This document shows positions 46,701-63,500 of a stretch of DNA of 64,000 bases, in pieces. The DNA is taken from positions 2,666,001 to 2,730,000 of the forward strand of contig CADCSX010000001.1 of assembly GCA_902805475.1 (NCBI GenBank), written 5' to 3'. A program made the translations under genes and the position numbers. The DNA is from Entonaema liquescens. Its lineage: Eukaryota > Ascomycota > Sordariomycetes > Xylariales > Xylariaceae. Each line of letters opens with the position of its first letter. The first letter of the stretch is position 1. The notes below the pieces were generated by a model. The model did not search any database, was not told where the DNA came from, and saw only the letters and a program-made list of their open reading frames with translations.

Positions 46701-48694
46701 AAATCCAGGCGATCTCGAGTCTTCTACACCATCGCCATTGTGCATTGGGTCGCAACGTTGACGCGAGTGCAGCTTAGCTTCGTTATAAGCTGAATTGCCG
46801 AGTCCACCACTGACATCAGGACCGATATCACAGTTAGAACGGTCATGATAACGGAGAGATTGTTGAACAAAATTAATTATATCAACAGCCTCCTTGCTTC
46901 TATGACTGGAACATAAAAGCCCGACAACATGCTCAACAGCTTCGAGATAGCTAGGCCGCAAGTGGACAGCCCGCAGCCAGTGCTGTTCGGCCTCTTCCTG
47001 TCTATTTAAGCAATAAAGAGTCGCCGCTACGTTTGAGATGGCCTCGACGTGACTTCAAGCACAGTTAGCTTATTCTGTTCGGAGCAACTATCAGGAGGGG
47101 ATAGGGTTGAAACTAGAACCTACGTCTCATCTAGAGAGATGATCCTCTGGAACCACTCCAATGATTGCTCGTAACGTTCAAGGCCGTAATGTAGACAGCC
47201 GCCAAGTAACATACCGTCGACCCATTTCCAACCGCTTTGCTCACACAAGTGAGTTAACATCTCAACAGCGGCCTTAGCACTAGAGAGGGGTTTGACCGGT
47301 AATCTCCCTCGTTCGGAGTCTGTAACAGCATATCCTGCGTTATCACCGTTGAATGGGTAATAGAAGGCCAAACGAGAGGCTTCATCGCCTCGCAACTGAT
47401 GCTTTACTGCATGCTGTCCATATAGTTCCGATGATCCCTCAATTTGGGGGTTGAGCATATGGTTGTTCCCATTGTCGAAGTCTCTATAGTTGTGTGTATC
47501 CCTAGAACGTCGAGGGGTGGGGACACAGTTGGGATGGTTTGGAGGCCTCGGCAATTTGGGGAATATCACCATTTTGGAAGACCTAGTATCCTGAGCAGAA
47601 CGACCCTGAGTTTTCTTGCTATAGTGAAGATATGCCAGAAGTTCGATATACGATCGATGAGCATTCGCAAGAGCTTTTTCTCTGAACATCACGGGGGTTG
47701 AATTCTCATTCAACTCGGATCTAGGTCTGCCATATTGGGTAGGTTCGAGTGTGAGAGATTCTAATCCCTGGGACGGTGTGTGCAGACCTAACGGACTCTC
47801 TCCATAATGGCCCATGGCATTGAAGGGAGCCCTAGCCGGCATGAAGGTGTTGGATGAACGAATATGGGGCATATGCGCATAATTTAAGGTATGATAGTTC
47901 AAGCTGCCCGGATAGGCACTAGGATGGTAACTAGGGACATTCGTCTCGGGCCAAGCTGAAGGCGGAAGCAATGCTCCATTATCAAATATAGCAGGTCCCG
48001 GAGAGTGTTGGTATATAGGTTGCAGAGCTGTTGGTATATTGACTCCGTTATTATAAGGATAAGCAGCCACTGGTAGTCCATTAGGAGTAGCATCAACGGC
48101 CATAGAGGCACGAGAATTATTGACCAGCCCACGTCGCCAACTACCTGCAAAGGCTAATGGGTTGGAATCGACAGCGAGACCACCATGGTCTGGAACATTG
48201 AAGAGTTGTGGCTGAAGTGACCAATCATCGGCCGAGGGCTTAAGATGATGTTTCATTGTATGGTGGTCTTGATGGGGATAAACGGCTGTATGCATCAGAT
48301 TAGACGAGGTGGGCAGGATCATATGCTTCAAGGGCGGAGGCCCTGAGGCGAGCTGGGCAGGGTTGCCATCATATCCAGCATCTATCGTGCCATTCGGTGT
48401 TTTGCGTCTAAGCTGATGTTCGTCATGGTCGGATAGGTGAGATGGGATCATGAAGGCGTTCGACCGCGGATGCATCGGCAGCGACGGCGGTTGTGGCTGC
48501 GAGGAACGAATTGGAAAAGCGCTATGCGTAGAGGCAAAACCAAAACCCAGCGACGGTTCAGATACTCTTGAGGCAGTACGAGAATAATGTTGAAAGGAAC
48601 GGCGATCCTGTTTGCGATCTAGTTGAAAGGGCGACGAGGAGTCGAGATGGTGGGATGGATGCACCAGGTGGTGCATCTGGACAGAGGGTAACAT
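43710..48694 (-). CDS. OGT: O-GlcNAc transferase-like protein: TPR repeats plus GT41 catalytic domain (frameshifted as given)
   Basis: Predicted protein O-glycosyltransferase of CAZy family GT41, which transfers a sugar from a UDP-sugar to Ser/Thr of intracellular proteins. Exons on the minus strand: 47124-48694, 45095-47052, 44422-45031 and 43710-44360 (introns of 71, 63 and 61 bp). One base is missing at the T4 run 45441-45444 (A4 in coding sense). With it the product is about 1596 residues. Residues 1-340 are His/Ser/Pro/Asn-rich and probably disordered. TPR-like helices follow, clearest in HLHTNLGSLLKDIGQLDLAI and the units after it. The GT41 domain has His1172 in SSDFNNHPLAHL (human OGT His498), Lys1380 in NFNQLYKIDPSTF (human Lys842) and CNAHTTAADVLW at about 1458-1469. 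Human key residues are therefore retained and the protein is probably active. As written, the second exon stops at WSVQ; the other frame continues with KILRLVERSMKAMMRRWYLD, which the family needs. Confidence 0.9.
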
Positions 48695-50889
48695 CTCGCA
48701 AGGAGAGTATAGGCCTAGGAAGGGAAGAATCGAGGCCTGAAGTCGAGGGGAGCTCTCATTATAGCCTGCTGGTTAGAGCACGGCTGAAGGAAGCTGGCTG
48801 AGATGCATTGAGAGGTACGTGGTATATTCTGGCGCTGAAAACCCAGGTGGAAACAGATATCTTAGCTAGGGGCTGACCCGAGGCTATCGTCCGATATATT
48901 TGTTAGACCAAATGCAGTCTACCTTTATCCTGATCTTTTGGTTTCTAACTCAAAGTTAACTGACCCCTCGCCCTCTGCTCTGCCTCGCACGACGCGAAAG
49001 CTCTGGAGCCAGCCAGGCGCAAGGACGGAGGCGAGGCAGGGAAGAGAGATATGCGGAGGGGAAATATTCGAGATGCAAGAGACGCGGTTTTTGAGGTCAA
49101 AGCGGATGAGAAGTGGGTTCCAGATGAGGTACCTGATTATGTAGGATTAGGATAGAATACCTAGTACAGGTTAGATGCAGATATCTATAGCCGGTCTTGA
49201 CTCTTGAGAAATAGCAGATATGTAATATGTAACAAGGAAGGTCCCGTTAAAAATTGACGCCGTTGATAAATTCCCAGTTCCCAGTCTTCATATCTAGAAG
49301 TAATGTTTAGGTGTAGGTTATGTAGATCCTAGTAGAGGGAAAGGCTACGAGGATTGAAAAAGGACGGCGCTGCTTGTACGTGGGGGGGCTGAGTCTAAAT
49401 CAATTTTTGGTTCACGTTGGTCTCCATCAGCTCCTGTCACATTTTCTTCGACTTAGTGGGGCCCTAGAGTAAGAACGTTTTAGGTACCTGCCTCAATGGC
49501 GAAACTGAGAGCGTATTTGCTTTACATGCATGTATCTTCGGTGTAGCTTGAGGTGGAAAAGGTACATAAACTACATATGCACGGTTGTTAGGTACCTAAC
49601 ATCCTTACATACATTACGTACGCTGCACAGGTGTGTATTAAAACCTATATAGCCTACCGTAAAACTTGTTCAATTTCAAAGCATGCTATGCCTTGAATAT
49701 ATTAGTAAAGGAAAAAAAATATTTTCCAATAGGAAATCAGGAGAGGCACACAAATATTGAAAAGAGACTTGATCTCAATAGAGGGAATTTCACACCGTAA
49801 AATATCTTAGGTGTGATGAGCAAGTACGTACGGAATGCATAAGAAACCGCCACATAGTAAGCCACTCAGTCCTAGGAAGGCGAGGTTACGGATTGTAACC
49901 TGAATGCTAAGCGCTTATGCATGACTCCCTAAGTACTTACAGGTACGTACCTATATACATGACACCGCAAACAAACTTAGACCAGCGTGAAAATACCTAC
50001 CTACTTAATCATGAACATTAGGTACACCTTACATTCCTAGGTATATTTACAACTAGTACCTACCTAAACAGCCATAATAGAAATACATTGGCAATTGATA
50101 TACTTTACTAGTGAGGACCGTCTAAATTATTTTATTGTATATTCATACCCATTGATAGACGAAGCCTTTGCGACATTGACAAAAGCTCATTATACGAAAG
50201 ACCACTCATAAGCTGCGGCAGACCTTAACGGAGAGATGCGGTACCAGATATGAATGTAAGCATTACGAATATTAGGCTACATAAGGCTATCAAAACATCA
50301 GCAGACACACATTTACAACATTAGCAATTAGAAGGGGTATACCTCAGCCCGGCGGGTGAGAAGATTTATGGACGGGATATTAATTTGGACTCCGAAAAAA
50401 CAGGAAATCATAGCGATCTACCGTACGTTACCAAACAATGTGCCCTCGTTACGCAATGTTAAAAGAAAAAGTTTCTTAAATTCTTGCAATGGCACTCTCT
50501 TGGGAGTTGTACTCGAGTTTCATCCTGACCCGTAGGGAAAACATAGAATAGGAGTTGTAAATGTCGACCGAAAAAGATGGACCTCCGCTTCCATACTTTG
50601 GTAGCAAGACTACCAGAGAAAGCCGCGGTGAGTAGTTGGTCTGGATTCAATCTCCCTTGACACGAAATAGAAATAGACCACGGAGAGCTAGGTTTATCTC
50701 AGAGTGTAGGCAAGGGTATAACGAGGAATTCGCGGGATGTGGGATACATGTCACAGAAACACCGAAATTTTATTTCATTCGTCTCAATTCAGAGTGTGTC
50801 GGCGACGACTATCGCAAGCCATTCCTGAACTCCTGTCGAAATATGCATCGGAAAAAAAGAAGCCCATTTTCAGCCCACCCAGTCCATAT
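48695..50889. other. Intergenic region between RPL12 and the OGT-like gene
   Basis: About 2.2 kb. Its left end is the presumed promoter of the OGT-like gene. Dense TACCTA/GGTACC words lie at 49481-49625 and 49931-50070. No supported gene; a tRNA A-box-like GGTTAGAGCAC at about 48769 has no B box. Confidence 0.5.
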
Positions 50890-51663
<774 letters not shown>

Positions 51664-52504
51664 CTTCGCTCAATTATAAAGTCTCACGAGTTGCCAATAA
51701 AAATTCTGGGGAGACTTTTTGCGTAAGATGTTATGAGCCTCTTGAACAGCGCTTGCAGTCGAGAGGGTGAAAGTTGAAGAAAGTGGCCTTGAAGAAATTC
51801 GCTTGTGTGCTAGAGAAGCCCTAGACAGTGGGGTTTGTATTTCGTACTCGAGATGTGCTAAATAGGGTACTTAGGTACGCAGCAGCCCTAGGAAAGTGCA
51901 GTTGGCACAGGAAAAAGTGGGTCCAGACAGAGCTGGTAGAGCTGATTGGGTTAAAGTTTAAAGTCCAGGATGATGCACCTTCGCTTCGCCGTTCAAAAAC
52001 CAAAGGGTTGAAAACCATGGATTCAATCTTAATTGGTTACTAATGCATATTCAGATGTAATATATGGTAACTGATGTCATGTGATATATGCCACCACCAA
52101 AAAGAAATAGCGATCCCTCGCTTATTAACTATGGCCGTACCTACAATGATGGAATAAGAATATTCCTCTAATTACTATTAGTGGAACTACCTACATGGAC
52201 ACCAACAAGATGGAAGGGTAAAAGAAGATGATATATGTTGTATCAATGAGGACATACGGTTTATTGACGCATGAACTAACTGCTCTCTATAATAACACTG
52301 GATACACGAGCAGCTCCAAGCTGGCTTCGTTACTTGTAAAGATCAGCATGCTCCAAGACCAACATTTAATATGGAGGGCCCATCACACTCGTCGTCGTGG
52401 TATTTAGAGACACAATCATGGAGAAGTGGTTGTTCGGTCCAAAAAGCTACGCAGCACGAGCATCATAAACTCCTCGTCCAAGGCTGATATGTTTTATTGT
52501 ACGA
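51664..52504. other. Intergenic region between SEC23 and RPL12
   Basis: About 840 bp, the upstream region of RPL12 and the 3' side of SEC23. No supported gene; the opposed frames at 51821-52043 are mutual shadows. Confidence 0.5.
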
Positions 52505-56186
<3,682 letters not shown>

Positions 56187-58406
56187 ATGAATACGCCTAT
56201 GTTGGGGGGTCGGGAATTGAACATTCCAATATTATCTCGCTCTCGATCTACTTCGAGCATGTTCCAAGCTGTTAACATGAACAGCTCTCAGAAGAATGAG
56301 CCGAAAGCCAAGCCGCAGGGACAGCCTCTCTCGTATATTCCCAGCCATTTACTCTCAGGGGAAACATCACAACATGGCCGCGTTTCCCGGTTAAGGTCTC
56401 AGTCATCACCTAGCGCGCCTCTACGACCTTCGCCCAACTCCAAATCTGAGCGGTCAGATACAACTTCATCAAAAGTAGCCGGCGCGCGTCCGCTTACAAT
56501 GGACCATGGATTATTACCAGGGGCAAAGCGGCATTTGGAGATCAATACCAACATCCTCACTCATTCAAGGCCCACCGCCACTCAAGATCGTTCACTACCC
56601 GAATCACCCGGGTTTCCCAAGATGCTAGCAGCCATGACTTTCCCCACTCCGCCTACCACCTCGAGGCCATCTACGGCAAATGCATGTGTTGGCTCTATGT
56701 CACATTATCAGTCAAGTATGTCTAATTTCCCGCCAATACGGCCTCGATCATCGAGTAAGCACGCGACGAGATCCAATGGAATACTCGTGGCTTCATTGGA
56801 TGAGCTAATGGCGCAACACACACCACCACCCCATCGACGTAGTGACCCTGGTGAAACTTCTCATGTCTCTTCCAAGCCGGAAAAACTAGTGATAAATACG
56901 GCCATGACTAGAAGCTCAAGGTCAGCAACCGTGAGCGAGATGGGCAGTTCACTAGCGATGAGCAGCCTCAGACCCAGGGCGTCCTCGGCCGCATCTTCTA
57001 CGCGGGTTTATCACGATATACGGATTGTCGCAACGAATGACAGCGGAAGGCAATCCTTCCCAGACCACGTTCATGCGGCTTCAAGTTCGGCTCGGGAGTT
57101 GGTTAGCTTGGATGAGCCGTATAATATCCCGATAGGAATTGCTATCAGTAGCCCCAGAGATCTTGCATCTGATATGAATAAATCGTTTTCGGGTCCAGAA
57201 CAAGTCAACCACCAACACCCTACAAATATGGTTCCAACCATTAGTCTTACGCTGCCATCGCCATACGAAGAGAAAGATGATAGCAGAAAGGATCTGGCAT
57301 TAAAACCTGTCCAGCAAAGTTCAGACGGTATGACTATTCTGAGCAAACCAACGACAACCCCTACCAACGATGATACAAATTATTTCGACCCAAGTATCAT
57401 ACCGCCTATTCCCAACGCCAATGATTCAAAAGATTCTCCTATCCTCGGCCGGTTCCTTGGTAAATCACCTGCTACACGGAGAGTACGATCAAGGTCATCA
57501 TCCCAAACACAGAAGGATCAACCGGCCTTAATAGAGAGTGGAACGGCGCCAAGTACCCCGAGAGTATCTGTCGAGAAAGCTTCGCCTGAGTCAACAACAA
57601 CATTTACGGGAAACAACTGGAAGCTTTCTCATGTTATGACGACAGAGATAGCTCCAGTAAAACAGGCTGATGGAGTGAACGCACCAACAACTTCCAGTGT
57701 CATTACCATGACGCGTGTCATGGTCGTAGCTAACTTAAACCCCCAACCGGAACTATCAACACCAACCCTATCCACACACTCTAGCCTTCAACATTCGCGA
57801 CCTCCTCTCAATAAATTGAAGATTATATCACAACCACGTCAAAGACCGATGCCAATAAAGGTCTACAAAAGTATCATGGCTGGCCATAACGAGCAGACAA
57901 AGTTAGTTGCAGATAAATTCAACCGTCATACCTTAACAGGTGTACCAACACCACCAACATCGCCCAGCAGTGCTTCACCGAAGCGAAACAGCCATCCCAT
58001 AGAGATCACACGCGGAACACAGTCACGCACAAGCGTGAAACCAATTCTCAACCCAACTGTACATCACAAGCCCAACCAAGAGGTACTTAACGACAATATG
58101 TGGCGAGTCACCTCAACAAAAGAACGTTTAGAGAAGGCAAAACTAGCTAGAGAAGAGGAAATATCCCGACTGGTGGAGAGAATGCTCGGCGTGGCGAAGA
58201 CTAAGGATATGGATGAACAAGGAGAGTTGCAAGATTCCCAACAAACAGAGGAGCAAATCGAAAAACGGTTACAGCGTCTTGAAGAGGATGGGGACGCATG
58301 TTTACGGGATGTAAAATCAGCATTACAAAACATGTCGAAAACACTTGACGAATTACGGAAAGAAAACGGTAGTAAAAAGTTAATAATGAACGAGTTTAAA
58401 ATGTAA
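56187..58406 (+). CDS. Unknown Ser/Thr/Pro-rich protein with C-terminal coiled coil
   Basis: I do not recognise this protein. Single exon, 739 residues from the ATG at 56187 (MNTPMLGGRELNIPILSRSR); the open frame extends 28 codons further upstream but with no ATG. About 600 residues are low-complexity and rich in Ser, Thr, Pro and Arg, with clusters that look like phosphorylation or 14-3-3-type sites (RSRSTSS, RVRSRSSS). A short ordered-looking block occurs at about 560-600 (NKLKIISQPRQRPMPIKVYK). The last 110 residues are a charged helix, probably coiled coil (KERLEKAKLAREEEISRLVE, EQIEKRLQRLEEDGD, NMSKTLDELRKENGS). The frame ends at TAA 58404-58406, exactly where the AT-only block begins, and the last 60 or so bp are already A/T-rich. 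The true C-terminus may therefore have been altered or lost. The gene is divergent from SEC23. Confidence 0.75.
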   Translation: MNTPMLGGRELNIPILSRSRSTSSMFQAVNMNSSQKNEPKAKPQGQPLSYIPSHLLSGETSQHGRVSRLRSQSSPSAPLRPSPNSKSERSDTTSSKVAGARPLTMDHGLLPGAKRHLEINTNILTHSRPTATQDRSLPESPGFPKMLAAMTFPTPPTTSRPSTANACVGSMSHYQSSMSNFPPIRPRSSSKHATRSNGILVASLDELMAQHTPPPHRRSDPGETSHVSSKPEKLVINTAMTRSSRSATVSEMGSSLAMSSLRPRASSAASSTRVYHDIRIVATNDSGRQSFPDHVHAASSSARELVSLDEPYNIPIGIAISSPRDLASDMNKSFSGPEQVNHQHPTNMVPTISLTLPSPYEEKDDSRKDLALKPVQQSSDGMTILSKPTTTPTNDDTNYFDPSIIPPIPNANDSKDSPILGRFLGKSPATRRVRSRSSSQTQKDQPALIESGTAPSTPRVSVEKASPESTTTFTGNNWKLSHVMTTEIAPVKQADGVNAPTTSSVITMTRVMVVANLNPQPELSTPTLSTHSSLQHSRPPLNKLKIISQPRQRPMPIKVYKSIMAGHNEQTKLVADKFNRHTLTGVPTPPTSPSSASPKRNSHPIEITRGTQSRTSVKPILNPTVHHKPNQEVLNDNMWRVTSTKERLEKAKLAREEEISRLVERMLGVAKTKDMDEQGELQDSQQTEEQIEKRLQRLEEDGDACLRDVKSALQNMSKTLDELRKENGSKKLIMNEFKM

Positions 58407-59057
58407 ATTTTTTTAAAAAAAAAAATTTTATATTAATGTTAATATATATATTATAAAAAATAAAATATAAAATAAATTAATAATATAATATAAAATAAAT
58501 AATATAAAATCATTTTAATTATTTTTATATTATTAATTTTTATTTTATATTTATATTTTATTTAATAAAAAAATTATTTAAATAATTTTAATTATTATAT
58601 ATTAATATAATAATAATATATATAATAAATATAATTTTATTTAATATATATTAAAATTTTATATAATTATAATTTTATAATACGCGTAAACGCGTAATGC
58701 GAAATACGTGGCCGTAATTATATAATTATAAATTTTTTAATATTTTATCGTTTTTTATTAATTATTTATTAATTATTTATTATTTATTATTAATTTTTTA
58801 AAAATTTTACGTTAATATTTTATTATTAATATAAATAATTTATTTATATAAATTATTAAAAAAAAATTTTATTTTTATTTAATATAATTTTATTATATAA
58901 TAATTATAAAAAAAAATATTTATTTTAAATTATTATTAATATAAATAATTTAATTATATAATTTATAAAATATTTTATTATTTATTAATTTTAATTAATA
59001 TAATTTTAATATATAAAAATATTTTATAAATTAATAATTTTATTTATTTTAAATATT

Positions 59058-59170
59058 AAATTATATTTAATATATATTTATAAAAATAAAATTTAATATA
59101 AAATTAATATATAATTATTAATTAAAATTAATTAAATTTTATAAAAAGTTTTTTTATATTAAAATTATTT
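59058..59170 (+). repeat. Degenerate AT repeat, copy A
   Basis: Starts near AAATTATATTTAATATATA and follows the same order as copies B and C: TTTATAAAA, AAATTTAATATAAAA, TATAATTATTAATTAAAA. It is less similar than B is to C and lacks the ACGTAA at the start. Confidence 0.6.
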
Positions 59171-59500
59171 TATTAAAAATAATAAAAAATAAAGTTTTTT
59201 ATAAATTATATAAATAAATTATTTAAATTAATAATAAAATAAAATAAATTAATTTTAAATTTTTTTAATAATTGTTTTTTACGAAAAAAAAATAACGTTT
59301 TTATTATTATTATTATTAATTTATAAATTATTTTCCATTTATTAAAAATATATATAATTAATTTTTATATATATATTATTTAATTTTTATAAAATATCAT
59401 TTTACGTTTTTAATTAATAAACGTTAAAAATGTTAATTTTTAAATTAATTATCCGAAAATAATATTTTATATTAATATAATATATTAATTTATTTTTATT

Positions 59501-59640
59501 AAACGTAATTTAATATATATTTATAAAATTAAAATTTAATGTAAAATTTAATATATAATTATTAATTAAAATTTAATAGATTTTTAATTTATTAAATTTT
59601 AAAAAAATTAACTTTAATTTTATTTTACAAAACTGTTTTA
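59501..59640 (+). repeat. Degenerate AT repeat, copy B
   Basis: Begins AAACGTAATTTAATATATA and ends after AACTTTAATTTTATTTTA. It aligns with copy C over about 140 bp with few changes and one small indel. Confidence 0.8.
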
Positions 59641-59748
59641 CATTTAATAATTCCATTTTTTTTTCCTTTATTATTAATGATTTAACGACGCAAAAATAAT
59701 TAACTTTAAAGTAAATTCATTTTATAATAACCGGTCGTGTTTTTTTTT

Positions 59749-59882
59749 CCTTTTACAGCGTTTTTTCCTTTTCTTATTATGCTTTTCACGTTTCTTATTA
59801 CGTTTTCCCCGTTTTTTATTATGCTTTCTTTTTTTTTTTACGTTTTTTCGTCTTTTTACTACGTTTTTTCGCCTTTTCGAGC
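59749..59882. repeat. Pyrimidine-rich patch with TTATTACGTTTT-like units inside the AT block
   Basis: The plus strand is T with scattered C and almost no A or G, apart from recurrent TTATTACG/TTATTATG and ACGTTTT words, about six imperfect units of 20-25 bp. It is the most C-containing part of the AT block. Confidence 0.65.
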
Positions 59883-60363
59883 GATCAATAAAACAACATT
59901 TAATTAAACTTAAATTTTAATATTATAAATTTATTACAAAAAGTTTAAATTAATTAATTAAATTAAAAAAATTATATATTATTTTAATTTAAAATTTTAT
60001 TTTAATTATAATTATAATAATAAATTTAATAAAAATATAAAAAAATTTAATTATTTAAATTAATAATTTTATAATTTGTAAAAAATAATAAATTAAAAAA
60101 ATTAAAATAACTTAAATATTTTAAATAAAAACTTCGTTTTTAAAAATTAAAATGGTAATTTAATTAAATATTTCGAAAAATATAATAAATTTATTAAATA
60201 ACGAAAACGAAAATAAAAAAATAAAATAAATAATTAAATTAATTAAACGATAAACGTTAATGTCGAAAATTCCAATAAAAATATTAAATAAAAACACCGT
60301 AATTTAAAATTATAAAAAAATATAAAAATATATTTAAAAAACTTTTAAAAAAAAAATAATATT

Positions 60364-60520
60364 AAACGTAACTTAATATATATTTATAAAATTAAAATTT
60401 AATATGAAATTTAATATAAAATTTAATATATAATTATTAATTAAAATTTAATAAAGTTTTAATTTATTAAATTTTAAAAAAATCAACTTTAATTTTATTT
60501 TATAAAATTATTTTATAATT
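60364..60520 (+). repeat. Degenerate AT repeat, copy C
   Basis: Begins AAACGTAACTTAATATATA and runs in the same order as copy B, with an extra AATTTAATATAAAATTTAAT-like unit in the middle. The spacing to copy B is about 860 bp. Confidence 0.8.
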
Positions 60521-63500
60521 TTTTACATAATTATATTTTTTTTTAAATAATTTTCTTTTTATTAATAATTATATTTTATATTATTTTTATTTATTATTTA
60601 CATTTATTTTTATTATTTTTAATAATAATTATAAATTTTTTTATTTTTATTTAAATATTTAATATTTTTAATAATTTTTTATTTATTATTAATATATTAT
60701 TAATTTTATAATTTAAAATATTAAAAATTAATTCCATTTTTATTTTTATTTAATTTATTTTTTTATTAAGTTTTTAATATATTATTTAAATAATATTTAA
60801 TATTTCGTAAATATTATAAATTATCATTTATAAATTTATTTTTTTATTTTTTAATAAATAATAATAATTTATTAAAATTTTATTTCAATTAACTATTTAT
60901 AAATTTTTAATATAAATTTTTAATATTCATTATTTTAAATTTTTTCTATTTTTTTTTATAAATATAATAATTTATTAAAAAAAAATTTAAGTTTTATTAA
61001 ATAATTAATATATTTAAATTAATTTAAAAATATATAATATTTTATTAATTTTTATAAATATAATTTTTAATTTATATTAAACATTATTAATTATTCGAAA
61101 AACTTTAAACGTTTTTTTATAAAATAATAATTAAATATATTTATCAACGTATTTAATTATTTTTTAATTATTATTATATTATATATTAAATATAATATTT
61201 TTAAAAATATAATATTAAATATATATATATAATATTTTAATAAATTTAAATATAGAAATAAAATTATTATTATTATTTTAATTAGAACCATTATTTTTAT
61301 TACTATTAAAATTTATTTTTAAAAATTTCTAATAATTTTTACAAAATTAATATATATTTACTTTTTAAAATAAATTATCATTATTATAATTTATTTAAAT
61401 TAATTAATAATTATATTATATTTTTTATAAAATTTTATTTTTAATAATAAATTAAATTATAAATTATATTAATATATTTATATATTAATTTTAATATTAA
61501 TTAATTTTATTTTATTTTCTTTTAACTTTATTAAAAATTTAAATTTAAATCAAATTCTTTAACTTATAATTATAAATTTAATTATTTTTCTTATATATAA
61601 TAAAATATTTAATTTATATATTTTATTAAATATATTTAATTTATATATTTTATTGAATATATTTAAATTAATATATATAATTAATTTCGTTTTATTAATT
61701 ATATTAATTTTTAATAAATAATATTTTTATAATAAACTTTTTTTATTTAAAAATTTTAATTTTATATAAATAACTTTTAATTTTTTTACTTTTATTATTA
61801 ATTCTTTTATTTATTATATTAATTTATTCCGTAGAAATATTTATTATTTTGATTTTATTAATCTTAATACTTTATTTCATTATCAATATTTATTTAATTT
61901 TAATAATAAAATTTTAATTTTTATTTATTTATTATATATATTTAAATTTCTTATTTTTAAATTTAAATAATATAAAATTATTTATATATATGTATTTAAA
62001 ATAATTTAATTTAATATTAAATCTTTTATTATATTTTTTCTATATTATTTTATTATTATTTATATATAATAAATAATTACATTTTTTTCTTAATCTATTA
62101 TTTAAATTTTTTACTTCTTATAATTAAATTATTTCTTTTTAATAATATTTTATTTTTTATATAAAATTTATTATTATATTTATGAAATTTTACTTATTAA
62201 CGTTAATTATATTAATTTTTAAAATAATTATTAAAATAATTATAATAACTTTATGTATAATAATTATATTAACTATAATAAAAATTATATTTTTAATAAT
62301 AATTATTTAATTTATAAGATTTATAATATTTATTATTATAATAACGTTTTGTATCATTATTATTATAATATTTATTACTATATTTATTTATTTTTTATTA
62401 TTTATTTTTTTATATTTGTAACATTTAAATTGTTCAAAACTGTTATTATTTTCTATATTATTTTAAATAATAATTTATTTTTTAAATATAAATATATAAT
62501 TTAAAATAAAATTTTTATTTAAAAAAATTTAATTTATTAATATTTTTATTTTATTAATTAAAAATATATTTGAAATATTTTTTACTAAATTTTTTTCTTT
62601 AATAATTAATTATTTAAATCGTTATAATTTAATTCGTTTTTATAAATTATTAATATATTTATTAATTATTTAAATTTTATAAAAAATTAATATATTATAT
62701 TAAAATTTAAAATTTAATATATTATACATTTATTATATATATTTAACTATTAAATTTATTTTATATATTTAATATATTTATATTATATTTATAACTTAAT
62801 TATATATTAATATTTTATTAAAATAATTTTTTTAATATATTTAAAATTATAAAGTTTTTATTATACTTTATTAAATTTTATCTTAAATTTATTAAAAAAA
62901 AATTTTAAATAAAATTTATTATTAAATATTATATAATTTTATATATTTTCAATTAATTTAATTATATATTATTACATTATAACGTTTTTATTTAATTTAT
63001 ATATTTCTGTCATAATTATTTTAATTTATATTAAATTTATTTTTACTTATTATAAAATATTAATAAAAAATATTATATTTTTTTAAATTTATTAAATTAA
63101 AATTTTCTTTTTATTTTAATATAAATTTCTTAAAAACTATCTTATATTTTCATTAAAAACTTATTAATTGCGTTAAAAACTATTTTTAAATTAATTTATA
63201 ATTTTAAAATTAATTTTATAATATATAATTATAAATCATTATTTATTTAAATATTTTTAAATTTAAAATTTTAAATAATTTTCAATTTTAATTTATTATA
63301 TTATAACTTCTTATAAAAACCATTATTATATAAAGTTTAATTTAAATTTTTTTACAATGTAAATTACTTTATCGAACATTTGTAAATAATTAACAACTAA
63401 AATTATTAATAAAATAATATAACTTTATAATTTTTTTAAATTTTAAAATGTAAATTATGAAAAGTAAATATTATTAAAACGTTACGTTTTTATTTTTTCA

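Noticed and set aside
48760..48800. tRNA A-box-like GGTTAGAGCAC
   Set aside because: No B box follows at a suitable distance and no cloverleaf forms.
62253..62504. 83-codon frame rich in Asn, Tyr and Ile in the AT block
   Set aside because: It uses only A/T-rich codons and has no family features; expected by chance in nearly pure A+T sequence.
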